In this document: positions 1 to 6,055 of the stretch, piece by piece
Numbering within the stretch: the stretch's first letter is position 1
How the letters are laid out: each line of letters starts with the position of its first letter
From: Actinomycetota bacterium
Lineage (GTDB): Bacteria > Actinomycetota > Actinomycetes > Nanopelagicales > Nanopelagicaceae
Reading direction: 5' to 3'
Length of the DNA stretch: 7,707 bases
Assembly (NCBI GenBank): GCA_009698515.1
Contig: WLQA01000034.1
Location: forward strand, 1 to 7,707
Program-made: the position numbers and the translations under genes
The notes under the pieces: model-generated
The model's database searches: none
Told to the model about the DNA's origin: nothing
The model's input: the letters and a program-made list of their open reading frames with translations, nothing else

Positions 1-633
1 AACATCTGAAATGATTTCTACCTTAACTCCATATTTACTAGCCTCTTTTTTCATTCGCAAACAGAAAGAATCTGGAGTTAGGTGCGATGGTGGAGTGTTA
101 ATCAAATCTCTAACTAATGCAGTTTGTTCAGCAATTATTTCAGCTCGCTTTGCTGCCTCTTTTGCCTGCGCTGTTTCGGCAAATTTACTTACAATCGAAA
201 CTGTAGCAAGTGGTGGCTTTTGCTCTGATTTTTTACTTCCTAAAAATTCCGTAAATGTATAAGCACCTAAAGCAGCACCTTCTGCAATCGCGGCTAGTTC
301 GATTACAGATTTATGAGGCAGTGCAAAACTTGCACCTTTATTGCCAGATAGAGCGCGTGCGGCTGCGCCAGATGCACGGCGTAGAACTTCAGCAGTCACT
401 CCATTTTCCAAATTACCCAAACCAGTAAAAATAATTAATTTAGTGGTCTTGCCTGGCAACTTGATTACCTCATCGGCATTACCTGTTGCGCCCATTGCGA
501 TCAAAGAAGCTAGCAATTGAGTGTTGTCTACCTGCGCAGGGCCAGATTCAATCTGCAATTTCTTATTAAATGATCCAAGCCCGACAACGAGAACATCTGA
601 ATCTACCTTGGCGTTTAACTTAACCTTTGCCAT
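1..633 (-). CDS. pepA: Leucyl aminopeptidase (peptidase family M17), N-terminal part, cut by the window edge
   Basis: This gene encodes a cytosolic metallo-exopeptidase that removes N-terminal residues, often leucine, from peptides. The visible 211 codons cover the N-terminal macro-like domain (from MAKVKLNAKVDSDVLVVGLG) and the junction to the catalytic domain. Residues 118-130 (EGAALGAYTFTEF) and 175-187 (RDLINTPPSHLTP) are the family hallmarks; the NxP element opens the M17 peptidase domain. The metal-binding residues and the NTDAEGR signature lie beyond the left edge, so catalytic integrity cannot be judged. The start is set by a good Shine-Dalgarno (AAGGAG) seven bases before the ATG. 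The gene is transcribed divergently from gcvT. The family call is secure; substrate range is not predictable from this part. Confidence 0.93.
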   Translation of the reverse strand, partial: MAKVKLNAKVDSDVLVVGLGSFNKKLQIESGPAQVDNTQLLASLIAMGATGNADEVIKLPGKTTKLIIFTGLGNLENGVTAEVLRRASGAAARALSGNKGASFALPHKSVIELAAIAEGAALGAYTFTEFLGSKKSEQKPPLATVSIVSKFAETAQAKEAAKRAEIIAEQTALVRDLINTPPSHLTPDSFCLRMKKEASKYGVKVEIISDV

Positions 634-640
634 TGCATCT

Positions 641-646
641 CTCCTT
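641..646 (-). promoter_or_regulatory. Shine-Dalgarno site of pepA
   Basis: AAGGAG on the minus strand lies seven bases before the pepA ATG. It is one of the few classical ribosome sites in the window and fixes the pepA start. Confidence 0.8.
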
Positions 647-683
647 TAAATATCTTATGAAGTGCTGGTAATAACTTTTTATA

Positions 684-689
684 TTTATA
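684..689 (-). promoter_or_regulatory. Possible -10 box for pepA
   Basis: TATAAA on the minus strand is a five-of-six match to TATAAT and would give a 5' leader of roughly 44 bases carrying the Shine-Dalgarno. No convincing -35 hexamer stands at the right distance, and the stretch is AT-rich, so chance matches are likely. Confidence 0.35.
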
Positions 690-721
690 GTGTTGGCTGC
701 TTTGGGGGCTACCTTACGGGA

Positions 722-727
722 TAGATT
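722..727 (+). promoter_or_regulatory. -10 box of a leaderless promoter for gcvT
   Basis: TAGATT ends six bases before the gcvT ATG, so its -12 to -7 spacing puts the transcription start on the A of the start codon. There is no Shine-Dalgarno in front of gcvT, which agrees with a leaderless mRNA, a common arrangement in actinobacteria. A TTG-containing -35 at 16-18 bases is not obvious; actinobacterial promoters often have weak -35 elements. Confidence 0.6.
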
Positions 728-733
728 TAGCGC

Positions 734-1882
734 ATGGAAAATTCATCAAACACCACCTTGCTCAATACCGCCCTTCATGAGTGGCATAAAAGTAATGGCG
801 CCAAATTGGCAGATTTTGGTGGCTGGGAGATGCCAATTGAATACAGTTCATATTTAAATCAAAGTGGCGAAAAGGGCGGAGTCCTAGCTGAGCACAGCGC
901 TGTTCGAGAGAGTGTTGGCCTGTTTGATGTTTCGCATCTTGGCAAGATAGAAATTTCAGGAGCGGGCACAGTTGATTTCTTAAATGAGATTTTAACCAAT
1001 GATTTATCCAAGATTAAAGATGGCCAAGCGCAGTACAACATGATTTGTAATGATAATGGTGGCGTAATCGATGATCTAATTGTTTATCGTAAAAATGATG
1101 AGCAATGTTTATTAATTCCAAATGCCTCCAATTGTTCGCAGGTTTTCAATACCTTGCAGGCAAATAACAAAAAGAATTTACAGATCACAAATGAGCATAC
1201 AAAGTATGGTGTTATAGCCTTGCAAGGACCAAAAACTACACAGGCGTTGGAATCAATCGGAGTGAAATTAGAGTTGGATTACATGTCATTTACCACGATT
1301 AAAATTGCCGGACATGAAAATATTGGCGAAATAATTGTATGTAGAACTGGATATACCGGTGAATATGGATTTGAGTTCCTACCACTTTGGCAAAATTCGC
1401 TGTTACTTTGGAAACTTCTGGAAAATGCAGTACTTAAAAATGGTGGCAGAGTTTGCGGCCTAGGCGCGAGGGATACTTTGCGAACAGAGATGGGTTATCC
1501 ACTTCACGGACATGAACTATCCCTTGATATTTCACCTTTACAAGCAAATGCCGGTTGGGCTGTGGCATTAACTAAAAACTCATTTTTGGGTGCGCCAGTT
1601 CTTAGAGATGAAAAAGCTAATGGGCCGGTTCAAATACTGCGCGGTCTTCATGTTCAGGATAAAGCCATTCCGCGTGCCGGAATGAGTGTAAAAACAATCG
1701 AAGGGCAAGAGTGCGGCTTAATTACAAGTGGCACATTCTCGCCAACTCGGAAAGTTGGAATTGCACTAGCTTTGTTAAATCCAAAAATTGAGGTTGGCAC
1801 AATAGTTGAAATTGATGTACGCGGAAGAATCAGCCGTGCGAAGGTAGTTAAGCCACCTTTTGTGACGTCAAATGTTCGCTAG
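734..1882 (+). CDS. gcvT: Aminomethyltransferase, T protein of the glycine cleavage system
   Basis: This cytosolic enzyme takes the aminomethyl group from the lipoyl arm of GcvH, passes the methylene to tetrahydrofolate and releases ammonia. The 382-residue length is normal for the family. The N-terminal folate-binding region has FGGWEMPIEY (28-37) and DVSHLGKIEISG (65-76). The GGVIDDLIV segment (109-117) contains the aspartate pair conserved around the active site. RTGYTGEYGFE (204-214) and GLGARDTLRTEMGYPLHGHE (242-261) are strong GcvT signatures, and the C-terminal part has SGTFSPTRKVGIALA (332-346). The usual DVSHMGK reads DVSHLGK here, a conservative change. The start is supported by the adjacent leaderless -10 box. 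The genes for the P, H and L proteins are not in the window. The 3' end overlaps the convergent S-component gene by 35 bases. Confidence 0.96.
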   Translation: MENSSNTTLLNTALHEWHKSNGAKLADFGGWEMPIEYSSYLNQSGEKGGVLAEHSAVRESVGLFDVSHLGKIEISGAGTVDFLNEILTNDLSKIKDGQAQYNMICNDNGGVIDDLIVYRKNDEQCLLIPNASNCSQVFNTLQANNKKNLQITNEHTKYGVIALQGPKTTQALESIGVKLELDYMSFTTIKIAGHENIGEIIVCRTGYTGEYGFEFLPLWQNSLLLWKLLENAVLKNGGRVCGLGARDTLRTEMGYPLHGHELSLDISPLQANAGWAVALTKNSFLGAPVLRDEKANGPVQILRGLHVQDKAIPRAGMSVKTIEGQECGLITSGTFSPTRKVGIALALLNPKIEVGTIVEIDVRGRISRAKVVKPPFVTSNVR

Positions 1883-2636
1883 TTTTTGTACTTAATTTAA
1901 TCTTTGCCCGTTTTAATGTAACCAAAATAGGTGTTGCAGTGGTGATAATTAAAATTACCGTAAAAACAGCCCGAGGAATATCCCATGCTAATGATGTTGC
2001 AACATGGAAGATGAAAAATCTATGTAAGTTTGCAAGTACTAAATCTCCAGCCACAAAAGATAATTGCGTATCAGTTCCTAACAACCATGGCCATAATTGC
2101 AGATTCATTAATATGCCAAAAACTTGAGTTGCGATTACCGCATATAAAGTAAGTAGAAATATCTCCATCTTCCCAGTAATTCGCTTCGGAAGTAGCCCTG
2201 CAAACATTGCCACCCAAGCCCCGGCTAACATTTGAAAAGCTAGCCACGGTCCGATACCGCCTGAGATCAAACCAGAAATAAAAATTGAAATTATGCCTAA
2301 TGTAAAACCAAATGATGGACCGAAAACTCTGCCAACTAAAATTAAAAAGAACCAAATTGGTTCAATTCCAATCGCGCCAGCACCCACCAAACGTAAAGCG
2401 GAAATGATGGCTGAAAATACGCCAAGTAATGCAACCGCCCTAGCATCAAGTGCGCCGTGATTAATTTCAATAAGGAATAACAAAAGTGCAACTGGAAGTA
2501 AAAGTGCAGCCACATACTTTGCGTTATCTCCATGCAGAAATGAGTTATCTAAATCTGGCAGGAATAACGGCCAGGTAAAGGAAAACAAGCCCAGTATCGA
2601 AACTGGTAGCAACATAAATGAAGTTCGCTTAAGCAT
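1848..2636 (-). CDS. ECF transporter S component, probably for cobalamin
   Basis: This polytopic membrane protein (262 residues) is the predicted substrate-binding subunit of the ECF importer encoded by this operon. Hydrophobic segments lie near residues 8-26, 39-57, 68-82, 93-124 (probably two helices), 132-150, 157-179 and 222-241, with a charged C-terminal tail. The central block, from DARAVALLGVFSAIISALR (64-82) through GIEPIW, GRVFGPSFGF (102-111) and GGIGPWLAFQMLAGAW (126-141) to GLLP (147-150), matches what I recall of the S subunit encoded with actinobacterial EcfT/EcfA genes. Known cobalamin S components are called CbrT, but homology to that branch cannot be proved here. The start chosen is the ATG at 2636, which overlaps the ecfA stop by 8 bases and allows translational coupling. 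An upstream in-frame MM at 2675 would add 13 residues and lacks a ribosome site. The B12 assignment rests on the operon riboswitch. Confidence 0.85.
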   Translation of the reverse strand: MLKRTSFMLLPVSILGLFSFTWPLFLPDLDNSFLHGDNAKYVAALLLPVALLLFLIEINHGALDARAVALLGVFSAIISALRLVGAGAIGIEPIWFFLILVGRVFGPSFGFTLGIISIFISGLISGGIGPWLAFQMLAGAWVAMFAGLLPKRITGKMEIFLLTLYAVIATQVFGILMNLQLWPWLLGTDTQLSFVAGDLVLANLHRFFIFHVATSLAWDIPRAVFTVILIITTATPILVTLKRAKIKLSTKTSEHLTSQKVA

Positions 2637-4239
2637 CTGGATTGATATCCCCAATATCTGCAGAGATAACATCATTTACTGTTAACCAATTTTGCTTTGT
2701 AAATACCTTTGCCATTTGGGGTGCAAATGCAGGGGAGGATGTTAAAACAGATCTGGTATCACCATCGGCGATTAATTCACCCTCGGCCATAACAATAACT
2801 CGAGATGCAACTTCTGCCACAAGTTCAACATCATGTGAAGCCATAATGATTGTTGTACCAGATTTAGCTAATTTAGATAATATTTCAACCAGTACCTCTT
2901 TTGCTTGATAATCCAAACCTCTAGTAGGTTCATCGAGAATTAGGATCTTCGGATCAGTTGCTAGAACTATGGCAATAGCTAAAATTAATTTTTGCCCTTC
3001 AGAAATATCGCGAGGATGTAAGGCATTATCGATTCCGGTGCTCAGTTGGCGCAGAATCTTCTGCGTTGTTCCAGCGGCTAATTGGTTGTCCTGATCAGCA
3101 GATTGGCACTCTTTAGCCACCGATGTGCCATAAAACAAATCTGCTGGTTCTTGGGGTACGTAACCAATCAAACGAACAAGTTGCGATCCAACCAATAATG
3201 CTGGATTTTTATCTAGAACCTTCACCGTACCGGAATGATTGTTATTTGCTCCTGCGATTGCGCGAAGTAAAGAACTTTTGCCAGCGCCATTTCTCCCCAT
3301 TAACGCAACAATCTCACCAGCATGAATTTGCAAATTCAATCCCGAAATCGCTTTAACTAGTTGGTATGAAACTTCTAAATTCTTTACTTCGATAACTTGT
3401 TTATTGTGCTGTATCACCTCGGATTTAATTGGTACTTTAAATTTCCAGTTCATCGAAACTCGCTTTAGATCGCGAACTGATAATGGAATACTCTTTAAAT
3501 TTAACTTTTTGGCAATTTTGACTATAGGTGGATTAATACTGGTTCTGCTCATTACCTCTGCAGGTGTTCCAATATCTACTTTTCCGTCACCATTTACTAG
3601 AACTATCCGATCAACAAAATGTATTACTCGCTCCAGCTTATGTTCGGCCATAATAACTGTTAGGCCTAAATCGTGAACCAACTTATTAATTATTGCCAGC
3701 ACCTCTTCAGCTGCAATTGGATCGAGTGCACTTGTTGGTTCATCTAGAACTAAAACTTTTGGATTCATTACCAAGGCAGATGCAATTGCAACTCGTTGTT
3801 GTTCACCACCTGAAAGTGAATTTAAATTTCGATTTCGAATGCTTTGTAAACTTAATAAATCAATTAATTCCTCAACGCGCTTGCGCATCACCTCTGGTGC
3901 AAAACCATTAGTTTCTAGACCGAAAGCGATTTCATCCTCAACCTTATTGGTGACAAATCCGTTTAAAGGATTTTGTCCGACAATTCCAATTACCCCAGAT
4001 AACTCACCAGGCTTTAGTAAGTTAGTAGTTTTTCCATCAACGATTATTTCACCGCTTAAAATGCCAGATGTGTGATGCGGAATCACACCATTGATTAACT
4101 TCATAAAGCTACTTTTTCCAGCACCCGTTAAGCCAATAACAAGAATTAACTCACTTTCATCAACGGTAAAAGTTAAATTCTCTAATATGGTTTTTCTAGA
4201 GTTTGGATAGATTAATGAAACATTTGAGAAGGTGATCAT
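2629..4239 (-). CDS. ecfA: ECF transporter ATPase with two fused ABC domains (EcfA-EcfA')
   Basis: This cytoplasmic ATP-hydrolysing subunit (536 residues) carries both nucleotide-binding domains that drive the importer. Domain 1 has Walker A GLTGAGKSS (36-44), Q-loop Q89, signature LSGGEQQR (142-149), Walker B VLVLDEP (162-168, with D166 and E167) and H-loop His200. Domain 2 has Walker A GRNGAGKSS (315-323), Q363 in VPQEP, an altered signature ISEGQK (412-417), Walker B ILILDEP (432-438) and His469. A linker of about 50 residues joins them. Both catalytic glutamates and H-loop histidines are present, so both sites could be competent despite the Glu in the second signature. A fused A subunit is typical of dedicated (group I) ECF systems in actinobacteria. 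The ATG overlaps the ecfT stop as ATGA, with a GAGGG ten bases upstream (4250-4254). Confidence 0.94.
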   Translation of the reverse strand: MITFSNVSLIYPNSRKTILENLTFTVDESELILVIGLTGAGKSSFMKLINGVIPHHTSGILSGEIIVDGKTTNLLKPGELSGVIGIVGQNPLNGFVTNKVEDEIAFGLETNGFAPEVMRKRVEELIDLLSLQSIRNRNLNSLSGGEQQRVAIASALVMNPKVLVLDEPTSALDPIAAEEVLAIINKLVHDLGLTVIMAEHKLERVIHFVDRIVLVNGDGKVDIGTPAEVMSRTSINPPIVKIAKKLNLKSIPLSVRDLKRVSMNWKFKVPIKSEVIQHNKQVIEVKNLEVSYQLVKAISGLNLQIHAGEIVALMGRNGAGKSSLLRAIAGANNNHSGTVKVLDKNPALLVGSQLVRLIGYVPQEPADLFYGTSVAKECQSADQDNQLAAGTTQKILRQLSTGIDNALHPRDISEGQKLILAIAIVLATDPKILILDEPTRGLDYQAKEVLVEILSKLAKSGTTIIMASHDVELVAEVASRVIVMAEGELIADGDTRSVLTSSPAFAPQMAKVFTKQNWLTVNDVISADIGDINPDA

Positions 4240-5069
4240 GTGTTGGCCACCCTCTGTTCAGTAAGCATTAGTGGCGCAGCGCTAAAGACAATAAAGAGAC
4301 AGCAGGTAAAGAGCCACCCATTTGAGACCAAGAGAGTAGGTATGAAAATAATTAAATACCCGCAAATTATTGTGACAATTAAATCAGATTGCGAAAATTT
4401 CTCTGGACGATATCTGGTTGGTTTTTTATGATAACCAAAGCCTCGGCTTTCCATTGCTGATGAGAGATCAATAGCTCGTTCCAGGCTTTCTTCTAGAACT
4501 GGAGTAATGATGGTACGAAAATTAAAAATATTTAATTTATGCATGCCGCGCATTCTCCTTGCAGCAATTACCCGCTTATATGAGAAAACTATTTGCGGCA
4601 ATACAGATGTTGCGATGAGTAAAGTAATCGCAAAGAAATAAAGACGGCTAGAAATTGCTTTAATGATTTCAATAGGTGAAGACAGGCAAGTGGCTGCGCC
4701 AAATGAGATAAGAATTAATGAGAATTTCAAGCTTTCCGTTAAAACAGATCCAATTCGCTCTGAGGTGATGTCGCCACCGATTCTTATGCCAACGAGCCAA
4801 TCTGGCATGGGCAATTGCGGCAGTGAGATTAAAACTGTACCGGGTAGCGGAGTTCCAATAATTGTTCCAAAAAATAATCTGATAATCAGGGCAACTACTG
4901 CTAATTGAATACTTAACGCGAAGGCATTTAACGGCGCCTGTAGATTTCTTCTTTTAAATACAACGACAACAAAAATTAAAATTGCCAATAACATCAACCA
5001 ATTATTGTTTGTCCGCAAGGTGGCGATGGATAGAGAAATACTCCAAAGCCACCAAGTTAAAGAGTTCAT
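4236..5069 (-). CDS. ecfT: ECF transporter T component (transmembrane coupling protein)
   Basis: This integral membrane scaffold (277 residues) passes ATPase movements to the S component. Hydrophobic stretches fall near residues 24-38, 52-72, 114-130, 145-164, 229-248 and 251-268. Two cytoplasmic coupling-helix motifs are clear: AARRMRG (169-175) and AMESRGF (205-211). These are the Arg-containing short motifs that EcfT proteins insert into the grooves of the two ATPase domains. The stop overlaps the ecfA start by four bases (ATGA), so translation is probably coupled. The start lies 18 bases after the stop of the preceding gene and has no recognisable Shine-Dalgarno. The next in-frame Met (26) would remove the first hydrophobic part, so the chosen start is favoured. 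The substrate cannot be read from EcfT alone. Confidence 0.93.
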   Translation of the reverse strand: MNSLTWWLWSISLSIATLRTNNNWLMLLAILIFVVVVFKRRNLQAPLNAFALSIQLAVVALIIRLFFGTIIGTPLPGTVLISLPQLPMPDWLVGIRIGGDITSERIGSVLTESLKFSLILISFGAATCLSSPIEIIKAISSRLYFFAITLLIATSVLPQIVFSYKRVIAARRMRGMHKLNIFNFRTIITPVLEESLERAIDLSSAMESRGFGYHKKPTRYRPEKFSQSDLIVTIICGYLIIFIPTLLVSNGWLFTCCLFIVFSAAPLMLTEQRVANT

Positions 5070-5087
5070 CTTTGTAAAGAAATTAAC

Positions 5088-5759
5088 TTATTTACGACGA
5101 CGCTTAATTCCTACCGCTAATGCAATTGCAATTACGGTAGCGATCGATAGTGCAATTAATGGCTCTATTTCTAACTCCTCGCCAAGCTCCTCTTTTTCTT
5201 CCAATTCACCTGATGCCGCAACCGCAGTAATTTCCGGCATATCAATTTCTGGACCACATTCAGATTTTGGATAACCTTCAATTCCGCAAAGTAAGCCGGA
5301 TTTATCATTGCGAACCGTTACCGCTGCATTTAAAACATCGGTACCGGTGGCATTCTTCTTGACCAATACGCAACTAAGAATGGTATTTGGTGGCATTTCA
5401 TCGTTAGGGGCAATTGATTCCGGACCAAAATTAATTACTAAGCCAACTCGAATCTTTCCATTAGCTTCTGGAGTATCTGCACATAATGTTGCAAAATCTG
5501 GCGAATCATTAGGTGGTGTAGCGGGAGTTACATCATTACTTGCGCTAAAAGACCAACCCTCAACTGCGCCATCTGTTAATTTTACAGTTGGACCACTCAT
5601 AGCCGCTTCCCATGAAGTGGCATTAGGTGATGCTTGAAAGTATCCCCAGTAGCGGTAGCCCTTAACCGCTGAAGCACTTGGTGCAAAAGATATTTGGGTT
5701 ATACAAATTAAAATTGCAGTAATCGCAAAAGTTTTTCGATTTATAAATTGTTGTTTCAT
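5088..5759 (-). CDS. Secreted, C-terminally membrane-anchored protein of the SCO2322 type; probable accessory of the B12 ECF importer
   Basis: This is a 223-residue protein of unknown biochemical function. Residues 1-31 form a signal peptide (basic start, hydrophobic core 11-25, likely cleavage after ASA at 29-31). The mature part opens with GYRYWGYF (34-41), the aromatic motif I associate with the actinobacterial SCO2322 family. It continues with GAVEGWSFS (64-72), FATLCADTP (89-97), RVGLVINFG (104-112) and LLCGIEGYP (156-164). Four cysteines (93, 130, 158, 168) lie outside the membrane and could form two disulfides. An acidic linker (185-199, rich in Glu) leads to one transmembrane helix (about 200-217) and a KRRRK stop-transfer end, so the domain would face outward, tethered to the membrane. 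As first gene of the riboswitch-controlled operon it probably helps capture or deliver the substrate. The GAGAGG ribosome site six bases upstream fixes the start. Confidence 0.85.
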   Translation of the reverse strand: MKQQFINRKTFAITAILICITQISFAPSASAVKGYRYWGYFQASPNATSWEAAMSGPTVKLTDGAVEGWSFSASNDVTPATPPNDSPDFATLCADTPEANGKIRVGLVINFGPESIAPNDEMPPNTILSCVLVKKNATGTDVLNAAVTVRNDKSGLLCGIEGYPKSECGPEIDMPEITAVAASGELEEKEELGEELEIEPLIALSIATVIAIALAVGIKRRRK

Positions 5760-5765
5760 TTGTAG

Positions 5766-5813
5766 CCTCTCTTAATGAGAGTTTCACGTAAGCAAAGAAA
5801 CTCATAAGATGAG
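5766..5813 (-). promoter_or_regulatory. Expression platform: ribosome-site hairpin and alternative helices
   Basis: The Shine-Dalgarno GAGAGG (5771-5766, minus strand) lies six bases before the ATG of the SCO2322-like gene. Its GAGAG (5771-5767) is perfectly complementary to CTCTC (5781-5777) across a five-base loop, so the site can be hidden in a hairpin. Two further helices lie upstream: CTCAT with ATGAG (5813-5809 with 5805-5801), and GAGTTTC with GAAACTC (5803-5797 with 5785-5779). Neighbouring helices share bases and cannot all form fully. The pattern fits translational control by the riboswitch; no run of U after a hairpin suggests a terminator. Confidence 0.65.
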
Positions 5814-5963
5814 GTTCTCCGCACCGCAATCCTCGACGGTTGGATAAATTAAGAATCATTGGGTAATCCGACTTAAGTAAAAAATTTTTACTTTCACGGT
5901 TGCGGGTCAGCGCCGGATTTTCACCGACTTCCCCCAAAAGACTCTTGTGGAACTTTCAATATT
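5811..5963 (-). promoter_or_regulatory. Cobalamin (B12) riboswitch, compact class II form
   Basis: This RNA element in the 5' leader binds a cobalamin and controls the transporter operon. On the minus strand, the conserved core GGTGAAAATCC (5925-5915) is followed by GACCCGCAACCGTGA (5908-5894) and the B12-box segment AGTCGGATTACC (5873-5862). A closing P1 can form between AATATTG (5963-5957) and CAATGATT (5861-5854) with one bulged G. The arm between core and B12 box is one hairpin of eight pairs (5893-5886 with 5882-5875), with no room for the large P7-P11 extension of class I. Downstream, GAGG (5834-5831) and CCTC (5814-5811) close a hairpin whose loop has TTGCGG (5829-5824), perfectly complementary to CCGCAA (5905-5900), the expected L5-L13 kissing contact. 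Which cobalamin form it prefers cannot be told from sequence alone. Confidence 0.93.
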
Positions 5964-5976
5964 AAGTTGTGGGGGA

Positions 5977-6004
5977 ATCTTAGATGCCTTTGCCATTGTC
6001 GCAA
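5977..6004 (-). promoter_or_regulatory. Promoter of the riboswitch and B12 transporter operon
   Basis: TTGCGA (6004-5999) as -35, a 16-base spacer and TAAGAT (5982-5977) as -10 on the minus strand predict a start at the A opposite position 5970. That is seven bases before the first P1 base of the riboswitch, as expected if the leader begins just upstream of the aptamer. The leader would be about 211 bases long. Confidence 0.6.
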
Positions 6005-6023
6005 CTAGCCACGCAAGTAGTTG
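6002..6023. repeat. Inverted repeat between the divergent promoters, possible operator
   Basis: CAACTA (6002-6007) and TAGTTG (6018-6023) are perfect inverted arms around a ten-base spacer. Each arm overlaps one of the two outward-facing -35 hexamers. The symmetry may be a regulator site or may only reflect two similar -35 regions placed back to back; the arms are short. Confidence 0.4.
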
Positions 6024-6049
6024 GCGCTGGTGATTTTTCAGCGTAGAGT
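6021..6049 (+). promoter_or_regulatory. Leaderless promoter of the aldo/keto reductase gene
   Basis: TTGGCG (6021-6026), a 17-base spacer and TAGAGT (6044-6049) form a reasonable -35/-10 pair. The -10 ends six bases before the ATG at 6056, so the transcript would begin with AUG. No Shine-Dalgarno precedes the gene. Confidence 0.65.
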
Positions 6050-6055
6050 TCAAAT

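Noticed and set aside
11..262. A plus-strand ORF of 83 codons opposite pepA
   Set aside because: It is the antisense shadow of pepA, whose reading frame shows clear M17 family motifs.
692..712. G-rich imperfect inverted repeat (GGCTGC ... GCTACC) between pepA and gcvT
   Set aside because: Only the outer and inner pairs match; two central positions of each arm do not pair, so it is not good evidence for an operator or hairpin.
1883..1960. Search for a rho-independent terminator after gcvT
   Set aside because: The stretch has T-runs but no GC-rich stem; it is coding sequence of the S component on the other strand.
2637..2675. Upstream start (Met-Met) for the S component
   Set aside because: It would overlap ecfA by 47 bases and has no ribosome site. 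The ATG at 2636 gives the short overlap typical of coupled genes, though the longer form is not excluded.
5662..5937. A 91-codon minus-strand ORF covering the leader region
   Set aside because: It runs through the riboswitch core and into the SCO2322-like gene in another frame; its composition follows the RNA structure, not a protein.
5984..6046. A 20-codon plus-strand ORF (begins MPLPLSQLATQ) with GGGGG upstream, in frame with the aldo/keto reductase and ending within its -10 box
   Set aside because: It lies upstream of the predicted transcription start, overlaps the minus-strand promoter, and has no recognisable similarity. A leader peptide or N-terminal extension would need a promoter that is not seen, and a TAG separates it from the reductase.
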